NCBI GenBank assembly: GCA_963693085.1
Contig: OY856409.1
Coordinates: forward strand, 526,031,303-526,095,302
Reading direction: 5' to 3'
Length of the DNA: 64,000 nucleotides
From: Alisma plantago-aquatica
Lineage: Eukaryota; Streptophyta; Magnoliopsida; Alismatales; Alismataceae
The notes under the pieces are model-generated. The model ran no database searches, was not told the origin of the DNA, and worked only from the letters and a program-made list of their open reading frames with translations. This document shows positions 49,901 to 60,358 of this stretch, piece by piece. Position 1 is the stretch's first letter, and each line of letters begins with the position of its first letter. The position numbers were made by a program, and so were the translations under genes.

Positions 49901-49918
49901 TCCCCGGCAACAACGCCA
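49901..49918 (-). other. Gypsy-2 primer-binding site, tRNA-Asp type
   Basis: The minus strand reads TGGCGTTGTTGCCGGGGA, six bases from the LTR end. It matches the complement of plant tRNA-Asp at 16 of 18 positions by my reading, with two C-to-T differences. Confidence 0.85.
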
Positions 49919-49924
49919 AAAAGT

Positions 49925-51787
49925 TGACCGGCCTAAATCACGCGTCCAAAATTGGAGGTGGATTTGAGGTAGTCGAGCTTTTACATTTATAAACCCGAAT
50001 CCTTCTAGGCCCCCACAACCTTGCTCACGGGGTCGAAGTAGTCATATGGGGTCGAACACAGGGACAAGGGGGTAGTGTTGAGAACCATAAATGGACACGC
50101 TACACTCCAGTAGGTATAAAGAGATATAAATTCCTGAAAGGGAACGGTAAGATGTCACGAAATAAACAAGAAAACTATCTCCAAATGGAGCTACAAGAGA
50201 GATTTAAGGTTTTAGTCATTTAGCAGTTTTTAGGGGTTTTCATGCAACAGAAGCAGAAAGATAAAGACTAGAGCTCAGGCAAGGTTCGGAGGATACGACT
50301 GTAGTAAAACAAGCAGTAGCGGTAACACCCTGCACCCCTCCTCTCAGAGTGGGTACCTCTAACCTCTACATCAACACCCCTCTCGAGGTTGCAGGGCTTC
50401 AGTTAGAGTGGAATGTTACAGAAAACAGCTTCTCTCCAGGCACTCTCGTACTCCAGAATCGGACCAAACGCTAGAGCCGCAACACAACTCTCGAAGTTGT
50501 TGCGACGGGAAAACGGTTCGGTAGCTAATCAAAACGCGATCCAAATCATGCAGGCTAGGGTTCAGATATTAAACAGAGCAGTCATCCAACATTGTACACC
50601 AAGCATAGAGCAACAAGTAATTGAATCTTTCCATTTCCATAAACATTTAATGGTCTTAATTCATTGCATAAACAAAGAATTAAATAACAGAATTAAAAGA
50701 TAGGTGTCGCCTCCTTGATGTAGAACGGCGACAGGGTGCTGTAGCTCTCCTGCCCGATATCGGTCAGAGGCCTAGCCCGATACAGAGGTGTCGGGTGACA
50801 CACCCTCTCGGGCGGCACGTGCCGACTAGCGACTGCATCGGTCAAGGGCTCTGGCCGATACGCTCATGTCGGACGACACACCCTCTCGGGTGGCACGTTC
50901 GATAGACTAAGCGTATCGGGTTGATATCATGTCGGGCTAAGAGCTAAGCATTATTGATGTCGGTCACTTGTGTCGGGCAGTGATGTCGGCCGATATCGGC
51001 CCGCAGTGTCGCCCGGGACGGTCCTAAGTGAACTGTCCCCTCCCTCTCGGGATGAGGAGAAGCTCACCTAGTGTCGCCCGAGACGAACACTGAGGCACGA
51101 TACGGGTACTCTCGGAGTTTCCTCGCTCAAGCTCCCAACTGTCTAACTGTCAGTTGTCCGAATGCGAACTGTTCTGACCTTTGCGAACTGTGCGAGCTGT
51201 GCCAGCCGTACGAGCTGTGCGAGCTGTGCGAGCCGTCTTTTCGGCTCCCTGTAGCTGCTATTTATAGTCAGCTGGTTGGTGGGAAGACATGGTGCTCGAA
51301 GTGCCATGTAGCTCCCTTGTACGCCAGTCGATGGAGTTGGACGGCCGATACAAGCATTTCTCGGCGCAAGGTGTTAGCTATTGGTCACGTGGCGGGCGGC
51401 ACGCCTACCGGTGGGTGGCTGTGTCGCCCGACGAGCTGGGTCGTCGAGGCGGCTTTGGCTCCCTATCGGGTAGAAGGTGTGTCGGCTGGCACGTTCCTGT
51501 CGTGCGACATCTCCTCGTCGAGCATCTTTGTGTCGCCCATCCCGTGTCGGGCGGAGGCTGTATCGGGCGTCAGGGAGGCCGAGACGGGTCTGGACTTATT
51601 CATGGGCCGGAATCGGCCTTATTGCACAAAAGCGAGGAAAATTCTGTAAAAGATAGGAAAATCGGAGTAAGAGCATTGCTTGGCCAATTATTGTGAAAAT
51701 GCTAATAAAATAGAGGAAAATAGCAGAAAAAGGGTAATTTTGATAACAAAATAAAGGGAAAAAATGTCACAAAAACTGATGTTATCA
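49925..51787 (-). repeat. Gypsy-2 5' LTR
   Basis: 1863 bp. It carries the active-copy promoter (TATA at 51258-51267, minus strand), giving a U3 of about 520 bp and R/U5 of about 1.3 kb. Most of the length difference from the other LTR lies in a GAGCTGTGC-type tandem repeat near 51185-51240. A perfect 14-bp palindrome GGCCGATATCGGCC lies at 50988-51001. Confidence 0.95.
51258..51267 (-). promoter_or_regulatory. TATA box of the Gypsy-2 5' LTR
   Basis: The minus strand reads CTATAAATAG. The same element is present at 42666-42675 in the other LTR. Confidence 0.7.
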
Positions 51788-51792
51788 AGAGT
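51788..51792. repeat. Gypsy-2 target-site duplication AGAGT, right copy
   Basis: AGAGT directly follows GATGTTATCA and matches 41357-41361. Confidence 0.9.
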
Positions 51793-51867
51793 CAAGTCAA
51801 AGAAGACATAGTTGTCGAAGCCTCCTCAGAAGTAGCTGAACTTGTAGCCACTACACAACTGTTGCAC
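51793..51867 (+). pseudogene. Gypsy-1 ORF3, short middle exon-like fragment between two insertions
   Basis: These 75 bases are the piece of ORF3 between the Gypsy-2 and LARD insertions. Read in the frame that ends ...ATTQLLH, it continues without a break into the sequence after the LARD element (KGVEQVAKAM at 59145) once one TGCAC copy is removed. On the left it joins the frame reading SEES ahead of Gypsy-2. This proves both elements inserted into one continuous ORF. Confidence 0.75.
51863..51867. repeat. LARD target-site duplication TGCAC, left copy
   Basis: TGCAC directly before the LTR, matching 59140-59144. Confidence 0.9.
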
Positions 51868-54800
51868 TGTAAAGAAGTTAAACCACCTCCTTACTAAAAA
51901 TTTGAACAATAAAACCCCTGATCCAAACACTCTCAGAAGGTATGATGGAGTGGATGTAAAATTTTCAAATCTTTATATAATGGTAACAAAAGACCAAAGT
52001 ATAACAACGGAATAAAAACATGAATATATTCAATTTAACAAAGGGTACAACTTAAAGTTACATCCCAAGAATCCATGTAGAGGAAATCTAAACCACCTCA
52101 AGATTGTCTCCAAGTTTTAACTTCACAATCTAAGTCCAGGTCAACATGCCATGTCATCCAAGTCCTCCACCTAGGGATGGAAGCATACCCCAGCAAAAGA
52201 GAAGAAAAGGAAACATCAAGAAAGGCTGGTATGTGCATACTAAAAAGCAAATTGGGCAATTTATAAAGAATAAGGGACATCAAAATAAAAGGCTTCCCAT
52301 GCAAGAGATAAGGACTACCCAATCAAGCATAAAATAAAAGAATCATCATAAAAGAAGATACTTGCCATAATAAAAATAAAGATTGTGCAATATTGGCACA
52401 TAAAGAATGTATGGCACACACCCCAATATCAATAACCTGCATGCATGTGAGATAAGCATAACCCTAGAACAATATAAACACAATTGGTAGTCAACCCTCA
52501 TAAAGTTGAAACCTGATAGAGAAAGGAATACTACCAATCTGCCAAATATATATAAAATGGGTCAAGACACACATCTTGCCCAGGGTACGAGGTTCCTTTC
52601 CATCCCAAAAATAGCAGGAAATATCACATATGCTATAAACAAAACCAATGCAATTACACTACTCTAGTGCTACTAAATCACATAACATGTTTAATGTAGA
52701 GGCAAGTAAAAAGTATAGTCAGAAGATGATACAAAGGTTTCCATCTCACAATGGACAACAAAAACATATAAACATCCACATAATAGTGGGCACATATCAA
52801 CAAGTAAAAATCCACATCATAATTGGTATATATCTTCAAAAGTCCAACTTGCACCAAGGAATAAGAAACAGGGTCAAAAGAATATCCATGATCACAAGAT
52901 CAATAAAAAAATAAGATACTTCACATGAAGCATGATTTTAAAAGAAAAAGATAATATGTAGGCTAATGTCCAGAGGACCAAGAGTAAGACAAAAATAGGA
53001 TAATTGCTCAAGAAGAATAATCAGGGATGCAAACATACCTCCACTTTAGAGTCAAATGATCCAAAGCCACTTCTAGGTCCAAGCCTAGGATTCCAAAACA
53101 CTTATTGGCATATATGTGGGATTAGGGTTAGATTTATATTGATTTCAAAAACCCTAAAAACCACTTTTTTATTAATATATGAATTTGGTTTCCAAAACCA
53201 TGCCATATTTTATATTAGGTTATTAGGATTCCAAAACCTATTTTATTATATTTCTCTAACTTATAGATAATTCGTTATGAATTTTGCAAATTAATTCATA
53301 TTTAATTAGATTTATGAAAATACATGTTCTTAAACATTGGATTTAGCCATCAAAACTGGTATCATTAGATAGGCTTGATTTTTATGAGTCCAACAGGTAT
53401 TTATTTGTAACTTATGGACCAATAGATAATTAGTTATGTAAATTTAGAAATTTGACCAATGAGAAAAATATGAAAAGCCATCTCAACGAATGAAATTGTG
53501 AGAAAAGAGATAGGGGTCGAACCCGCCGACTTGGCCCAATCAAATTTGGCCAGTCACGTGGTCAAGGCCAACTAGATCTGCTCAATGGAATCGAAATGAT
53601 GGTGAAAAGACAAAAACACCCTTGGCTAAAAAAATTGGAATAAACAAACGATAGAGGGCAAAAATGGAAAACAAATAAGGGGTTATTTCCTTCCCCACAC
53701 CAGCACCATTGCTGCTCCAGCAACACGGTAGCCTTGCGCAAGAATTTGGGGAAAAACTCAGTAGATCAGACTTGCACAAGATAAAAGCCCCGAAAAGGAA
53801 AGGAGTCACCGCGGAATCATACCATGGGTCGAATGTCGAGGAAGCATTGTGAAGAGGAGATCCTTGAAGGAAGAACTATGGCTAGGTATCCAAGCTTGCG
53901 GCGAAGGAAACTGTAGGTAGCAGAAAAATTGAATAGGTACAGGGCATCAGGGACAAAAGTCAAAGGTGTATAGGCCAACATTTCGACCGACCAAGAACAG
54001 AGGAGCCATGACGAACTGGTCTTGTGTCAGTCGTAGGAGGCAAAAATGGAGTTCTTGGATTGGGGCTGATGGAGCAAAAATCCGCACCAAGGGACCATTA
54101 CTGGTGGTGCATGGAAGGGTAGAGACTAGTTCTCTGGGCTCCCGATGAAGAATGCAGTAAGGGAGAGGGGAAAGAAAAGAAGAACATGGGAGAAACATGG
54201 TCGGAACAGAGAGGGAGAATGTGAACCGCAAAATCCCCAAAGGAACAACGACAACCTACATTTTATAGAGCCATCATATTCAGGGAGACATGAGGAAGGT
54301 GAAAGGTAAGAAATTGGGAAGGGAAAGGAGGAAAGGAAAGAGAGCGAGAGAGAGAGAGAGAGGGAAACCAGAGTCAGGCTAAGCTCCTGGTCGCAGAAGG
54401 AAAGCGGGTGACTAGAAAGTGGAAGGTTAGGGAGAAAGCAGATGCAGTTGGATTTAGATCCAATGGCCCAAAACAGACCCAAAATCATAAAGGAAAACCA
54501 AAGTCTAGCGACAAGGAAAATTGGTTGCGTGAAATTGAATAAAGTGATGCATTTCATCATTTGCATTTTTCTTTCTTTTACATAGAGGGCTCAAACATTA
54601 TCTAAATTGAGTGAAAATTTGTACCCATGTTAAATTAGGTATGTAGATTCTGATTATGCTATTAGATTTCACTTTTAGAAACTTTAGATGCATTATTTAT
54701 CAAAAACCTTAGTTTCTCTCTCCTCATCTATTAAAGACATTAGGATTATCCAAATTAGGTGAAACTTCATCCTTAAGTAATATTTGATGTGTTGAATATG

Positions 54801-55190
54801 AATTTTCTATTATTTCCAACTTTTGGTGACATATATTACCTTAGTGATTTCTTTATATCTTTTATTGATTTTCTCACTCCTAGACTTACCTTATTATTTC
54901 AAGGTTGTCCAAATTAGATGAAAATTGACATGTAGGCTTATTTTAATGAGTAGATTACGAATTTGGAGTTTATTTTCACTTTGGAGACTTTTTTATATGA
55001 GTTATGACACATGGCCCATTAGTAGACCATTATCTTAATTACTCATTTAATTAGGTTTATTAGGGTGATTTTACATGCATTATCTCACATAGGTCATTCT
55101 AAACCTTTTATAAGTCTAACCTCAAACAATGTTTGGTCCAACCCAAAATATCAAAGTTCTAGGGTAGGGTTTGAGATCCGGTATGTTACA
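51868..55190 (-). repeat. LARD 3' LTR
   Basis: 3323 bp. It carries a minus-strand TATA box at 54261-54268 and a GA-rich microsatellite near 54345-54361. A stretch of about 45 bp near 53515-53570 is absent from the other LTR. Three degenerate units about 150 bp apart lie in its U3 (54601, 54749, 54908). Confidence 0.93.
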
Positions 55191-55871
55191 ACACTCCACT
55201 CCTTAAAAAGGATTTCATCCTCGAAATCTATAGATCCAAACATCAACTATCAACTATACTCCACCCCTTAAAAGGATCTACCTAACAAGTCAAACTAAAC
55301 AACTTTTTAGAGCTACCCACATCTCTTAGTTATGAAAGTATTTAAAGATTAATATGTCTCATGTATCCAACTAAAGTCACTATCTAGGGTTGAGTTTTTA
55401 GCTCCTCGTGTCTCTAACCTATCAACCCTACATGTACATCCAAAATTCATAGGGTAGGTCAACTACACCATTATATCATTCCTAGTCATCAAACTAGGGT
55501 TACATTCTACTCAAAATAGAGTTTCTCTTCATTGTGACTTAGTTCAAGAAAACTTCAGAAAATCCAGAGAACATATTTTGTTTTGTACGTATAGTATTAT
55601 ATGGAAAATAATTTGTTTTGAAAAACTTTTGCGATTGAAAATGAAATTTAGGGCCCAAAATCAAAGCAAGAAACCAAGTCACAATACTTCCATAATTAGA
55701 TCTCCTAACATATTCTCATCCTTAAACCAGACATTGTTGGACAAAAGATCATCATTGATCAAATCTAGGGTCAACATCTCACTTATAGGTAACTAACTAA
55801 GTCAAGGGTTCTATTAGGGAGACAAAATTGAAATAGTCAAATTCCGACTACCATGGGCTCTGATACCATGT
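55191..55871 (-). other. LARD internal region with PPT and PBS but no coding sequence
   Basis: 681 bp. The left edge holds the polypurine tract (minus strand AAGGAGTGGAGTGT, against the 3' LTR) and the right edge the PBS. Frames of 68-72 codons exist but show no gag or pol motif. Related internal sequence recurs at 61960 and at 63349-64000. Confidence 0.85.
55855..55868 (-). other. LARD primer-binding site, initiator-Met tRNA type
   Basis: The minus strand reads TGGTATCAGAGCCC, three bases from the LTR end. TGGTATCAGAGC is the standard plant initiator-Met primer-binding sequence. Confidence 0.9.
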
Positions 55872-58800
55872 TGTAAAGAAGTGAAACCACCTCCTTAATA
55901 AAAATTTGAACAATAAAACCCTCGGTTCGAACACACTCAGAAGGTATGATGGAGTGGGTGCAAAATTTTAAAATCTTTATATAACGGTAACAAAAGACCA
56001 AAGTATAGCAGCGGAATAAAAACATGGCAATATTCAATTTAACAAAGGGTACAATTTAAACTTACATCACAAGGATCCATGTAGAGGAAATATAAACCAC
56101 CTCAAGATTGTATCCAAGTTTTAACTTCACAATCTAAGTCTAGGTCAACATGCCATGTCATCCAAGTCCTCCACCTAGGGTTGGAAGCATACCCTAGAAA
56201 AAGAGAAGAAAAGGAAACATCAGCAAAGGTTGGTATGTGCATACTAAAAAGCGAATTGAGAAATTTATAAAGAATAAGGGACATAAAAATAAAAGGCTTC
56301 CCATGCAAGAGATAAGGACTACCCAATTGGGCATACAAGAAAAGAATCATCATAAAAGAAAATACTTGCCATAATAAAAATAAAGATTGTGCAATATTGG
56401 CACATAAAGAATGTAGGGCACACACCCCAATATCAATAACCTGCATGCATGTGAGATAAGCATAGCCCTAGAACAATATAAACACAATTGGCAGACAACC
56501 CTCATAAAGTTGAAACCTGATAGAGAAAGGAATATTGCCAATCTCCCATATATATATAAAATGGGTCAAGACACACATCTAGCCCAGGGTACAAGGTTCC
56601 TTATCGTCCCAAAAAGAGCAGGAAATATCACATCTTCTATAAACAAAACAATTGCAATTACACTACTCTAGTGTTACTAAATCACATAACATGTTTAATG
56701 TAGAGGCAAGTAAAAAGTATAGCCAGAAGATGATAGAATGGTTGCCATCACACAATGGACAATGCAAACATATAAACATCCACTTCATAGTGGGCACATA
56801 TCGACAAGTGAAAATCCACATCACAGTGGGTATATATCTTCAAAAGCCCAACTTGCACCAAGGCATAAGAAATAGGGTCAAGAGAATATGCATGATGACA
56901 AGATCCATAACAAAATAAGATACTTCACATGAAGCATGATTTCAAAAGAACAAGATAATGTGTAGGCTAATGTCCATAGGACTAAGAGTAAGACAAAATA
57001 GGATAATTGCTCAAGAAGAATAATTGGGGATGCAAACATGCCTCCACTTTAGAGTCAAACAATCCAAAGCCACTTCTAGGTCCAAGCCTAGGCTTCTAAA
57101 GAAGCTATTAGCATATATGTGGAATTAGGGTTAGATTTATATTGATTTCAGAAACCCTAAAAACCACCTTTTTATTAATATATGAATTAGGTTTCCAAAA
57201 ACATGCCATATTTTATATTAGGTTATTAGGATTCTAAAACATATTTTATTATATTTTTCTAACTTATATATAATTAGTTATGAATTTTGCAAGTTAATTC
57301 ATATTTAATTAGATTTATGAAAATACAAACATTGGATTTAGCCATCAAAACTGATATCATTAGATAGGCCTTATTTTTCTAAGTCCAACAACTATTTATT
57401 TGTAATTTATGGACCAATAGATAATTAGTTATGTAAATTTAGAAATTTGACCAATGAGAAAAATCTAAAAAGCCATGTCAGCAAATGAAATCATGAGAAA
57501 AGAGAGAGAGGGGTCATGTGGTCAAGGACAACTAGATCCGCTCAAAGAAATCAACATGACGGTGAAAAGACAAAAACACCCTTGGCTAAAAAAATTGGAA
57601 TCAACAAACGATAGAGGGCAAAAGTGGAAAACAAAGAAGGGGTTATCCCCTTCCCGACGCCAGCACCATTGCTGCTCCAGAAGCATTGTAGCCTTGTGCA
57701 AGAATTTGGGGAAATACTCAGTAGATCAGACTTGCACAAGATAAAAACCCAGAAAAGTAAAGGAGTCACCGCGAAATCATACCATGGGTCAAATTGCCAG
57801 GAAGCATTGTGAAGAGGAGATCCTTGAAGTCGGCACTGCGGTTAGGTATCCAAGCTTGCGGCTAAGGAAACTGTAGGTAGCATAGAAATTGAATAAGTAT
57901 AAGGCATCATGGACAAAAGTTGAAGGTGTATAGGCGAACATTCCCACCGGCCAAGCACAAAGGAGCCATGACGAACTGGTCCTTTGTTAGTCACAGGAGG
58001 CGGAATTGGAGTTCTTCGCTTGGGGCTGATGGAGCAAAAATCCGCACCAAGGGACCATTATTGGTGGTGCATGGAAGGGTAGAGACCAGTTCTCTGGGCT
58101 CCCAATGAAGGAAGCAGTAAGGGAGAGGGGAAAGAAAAGAAGAACAAGGGAGAAACATGGTCAGAACAGAGAGGGAGAACGAAAACCGCAAAATCCCCAA
58201 AGAAGCAACGACAACCTTCGTTTTATAGAGCCATCAGATTCAGGGAGACGTGAGGAAGGTGAAGGGTAAGAAATCGGGAAGGGAAAGGAGGAAAGGAAAG
58301 AGAGAGAGAGAGGGAAACCGGAGTCGGGCTAAGCTCCTGGTCGCAGAAGGAAAGTGGGAGACCAGAAAGCAGAAGGCTGGGGAGAAAGCAGATGCAGTTG
58401 GATTTAGATCCAACGGCCCAAAATAGACCCAAAATCATAAAGGAAAACCAAAGTCTAGTGACAAGCAAAATCAGTTGCATGAAATTGAATAAAGTGATGC
58501 ATTTAATCGTTTTCCTTTTTCTTTCTTTTACATAGACGGCTCAAACATTATCTAAATTGAGTGAAAATTTTCACACAAGTTAAATTAGGTATGTAGATTC
58601 CGATTATGCTATTAGATTTCACTTTAGAAACTTCAGATGCATTATTTATCAAAAACCTTGGTTTCTCTCTCCTCATCCATTAATAACATTAGGATTATCC
58701 AAATTAGGTGAAACTTCATCCTTAAGTAATATTTGATGTGTTGAATATGAATTTGCTATTATTTCTGACTGTTGGTGACATATATTAACTTATTGATTAC

Positions 58801-59139
58801 TTTATATCTTTTATTTATTTTCTCTCTCCTAGACTTACCTTATTATTTCAAGATTGTCCAAATTAGATGAAAATTGACATGTAGGCTTATTTTGATGAGT
58901 AGATTACAAATTTGGAGTTTATTTTACCTTTTGAGACTTTCTTATATGAGTTATGACACATGGCCCACTAGTGGCCCATTATCTTAATTACTCATTTAAT
59001 TAGGTTTATTAGGGTGATTTTACATGCATTAGCTCACATAGGTCATTCTAAACCTTTTATAAGTCTAACCTCAAACCATGTTTGGTCCAACCCAAAATAT
59101 CAAAGTTCTAGGGTAGGATTTGAGGTATGGTATGTTACA
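55872..59139 (-). repeat. LARD 5' LTR
   Basis: 3268 bp, matching the 3' LTR throughout. The TATA box at 58221-58228 (minus) gives a U3 of about 0.9 kb. A short minus-strand frame beginning MGILRF (58200) is present in both LTRs, but starts within about 30 bp of the TATA box and is probably not translated. Confidence 0.93.
58221..58228 (-). promoter_or_regulatory. TATA box of the LARD 5' LTR
   Basis: The minus strand reads CTATAAAA. The same word is at 54261-54268 in the other LTR. Confidence 0.65.
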
Positions 59140-59144
59140 TGCAC
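59140..59144. repeat. LARD target-site duplication TGCAC, right copy
   Basis: TGCAC directly after the LTR, matching 51863-51867. Confidence 0.9.
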
Positions 59145-60358
59145 AAAGGGGTTGAACAAGTAGCCAAGGCCATGCTGACAATAGATGAAGTTTTGACACC
59201 TTTGGCACCGGAAGCAACATCTGATGACGAGGATGGAGGGCTGGCAACCTTCTTCACAGATGAGCCTGCCAGGGAGCGGGAATGCACCGATTGAAGTAGA
59301 AACACTGGGAGCAACTCCCCCTTTGTCTTGCAAGATGAATGATATGGACATGACTGCGGTATCACAGATCACATGCAGAGACATCCACATCTTGGCAGAT
59401 GTCCTCAGTGACGATCTACCCAGGTTTGACATACCATATAACAACAAGGGTAGATGTCTTGCCATAGGCCACTTCCAGGGAATATTCATGAAGAATGCAC
59501 GAGTACATAAATGACTATTCAAGGTACTCTGTGCCACCCTCCTGGAAGAATTTATGCACCCAGACAAGTCGCAGTTGGTTTTCAACGGGACAACACTTCT
59601 AGCCAACCTCCTCTGCAATGAAGACTACAAGGAAGCAGATGTCGCTGAATTGAAGGTAGCAGTCTGGCGGAAAGAAACGAGACACATGGTGCTGCCCATA
59701 AGGAATGCAAAGCATTGGACATTGATAGTCGTTGATCTGTATGAGCGGAAAACGACAGTGCTCAATTGCTGTGCAGTCGAACGACAACATCTCGCTAGTT
59801 TACAAGAGGAAGGATGATAGAGATGCCTTAAAGATACCACTGTGCATACAACATGCAATCAAGGATGTAGACAACAAGTTTCAAGGGTCCTGAAAGCTCT
59901 TTTCCATTAATAAGAAAGCCCCCCAAGAAGAGGCTTGTTTAGGGGTTTGCGCCCTAATAGTACTACGCATGATGGAGGCCGTCAACAAGGGCATCCCCCT
60001 ATAGGATTTAGACAACAAAGACCTGCATGGACTGGAGGGTATGTGCGTTATGGAGGTCATCTATGATCGTCAGTTCTTCAATGATCCGACGATGCTTGTA
60101 GAAGATATACCCCGTAGGCTTCACATGGAAATCCCCCTACCTGAAAAGGTCACTTGGAGGGAGCAGATAAAGACCATGTGGGTTGATCCAACTGAACCAG
60201 CCAGGGCTACGTCATGGAAAGAAGGTTGGCATGAAAGCTCTAGAGAAGCTATAAAACACACGTCAGATGAAGAACCAAAGTAGCCTCTAGTGACAGAAGC
60301 ACCTGAAGAGCAGCCTACCAAGGAATAACTTGAGGAGGGAGAGGTCGACGAAGAAGAC
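59145..60358 (+). pseudogene. Gypsy-1 ORF3, first Ulp1-like (C48) cysteine-protease domain
   Basis: After an acidic linker (DDEDGGLATFF) a globular region follows with ITCRDIHILADVLSDDLP (59365). The protease-like block MVLPIRNAKHWTLIVVDL (59690-59740) carries the catalytic His in HW, and the next strand ends VLNC, with Asn where Asp is usual. In a shifted frame, KAPQEEACLGVCALIVL (about 59915-59970) matches the Q...C block of Ulp1-type SUMO proteases, with the putative catalytic Cys. Stops and frame changes near 59290, 59515, 59770 and 59890 make it a pseudogene. The acidic stretch ending at 60358 links it to the second domain. Confidence 0.6.

Larger units (their letters stand above)
41362..51787 (-). 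mobile_element. Gypsy-2, Athila-like Ty3/gypsy element lacking the gag capsid region
   Basis: A complete structure of 10.4 kb is flanked by the perfect 5-bp duplication AGAGT (41357-41361 and 51788-51792). LTRs are 41362-43195 (3' LTR) and 49925-51787 (5' LTR), each TG...CA when read on the minus strand. PBS is at 49901-49918 and PPT at 43196-43207. Pol is largely open, but only about 340 bp lie between the PBS and the gag C-terminus, so the capsid is missing. In the first 150 bp the two LTRs differ at roughly 8 positions, suggesting a moderately old insertion. It sits in ORF3 of Gypsy-1 and is therefore younger than that element. Confidence 0.95.
51868..59139 (-). mobile_element. LARD-type non-autonomous LTR element
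   Basis: Two long direct repeats (51868-55190 and 55872-59139) enclose only 681 bp. The whole is flanked by the perfect 5-bp duplication TGCAC (51863-51867 and 59140-59144). Read on the minus strand each LTR starts TGTAACATACC and ends TCTTTACA. A PBS for initiator-Met tRNA lies next to the right LTR, so that is the 5' LTR. No gag or pol is encoded. This is the structure of a large retrotransposon derivative that depends on enzymes from another element. Over the first 200 bp the two LTRs differ at roughly one base in ten, so the insertion appears older than Gypsy-2. Confidence 0.93.

Noticed and set aside
51071..51649. 192-codon plus-strand frame, with a 183-codon counterpart at 42506-43057, looking like a conserved gene pair
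   Set aside because: Both lie inside the two Gypsy-2 LTRs on the antisense strand. Their conservation is simply LTR duplication, and part of the translation is the 9-bp tandem repeat.
54126..54566. 146-codon minus-strand frame rich in Leu, Ser and Phe
   Set aside because: It spans the U3/TATA region of the LARD LTR and has low-complexity content from the GA-rich repeat.
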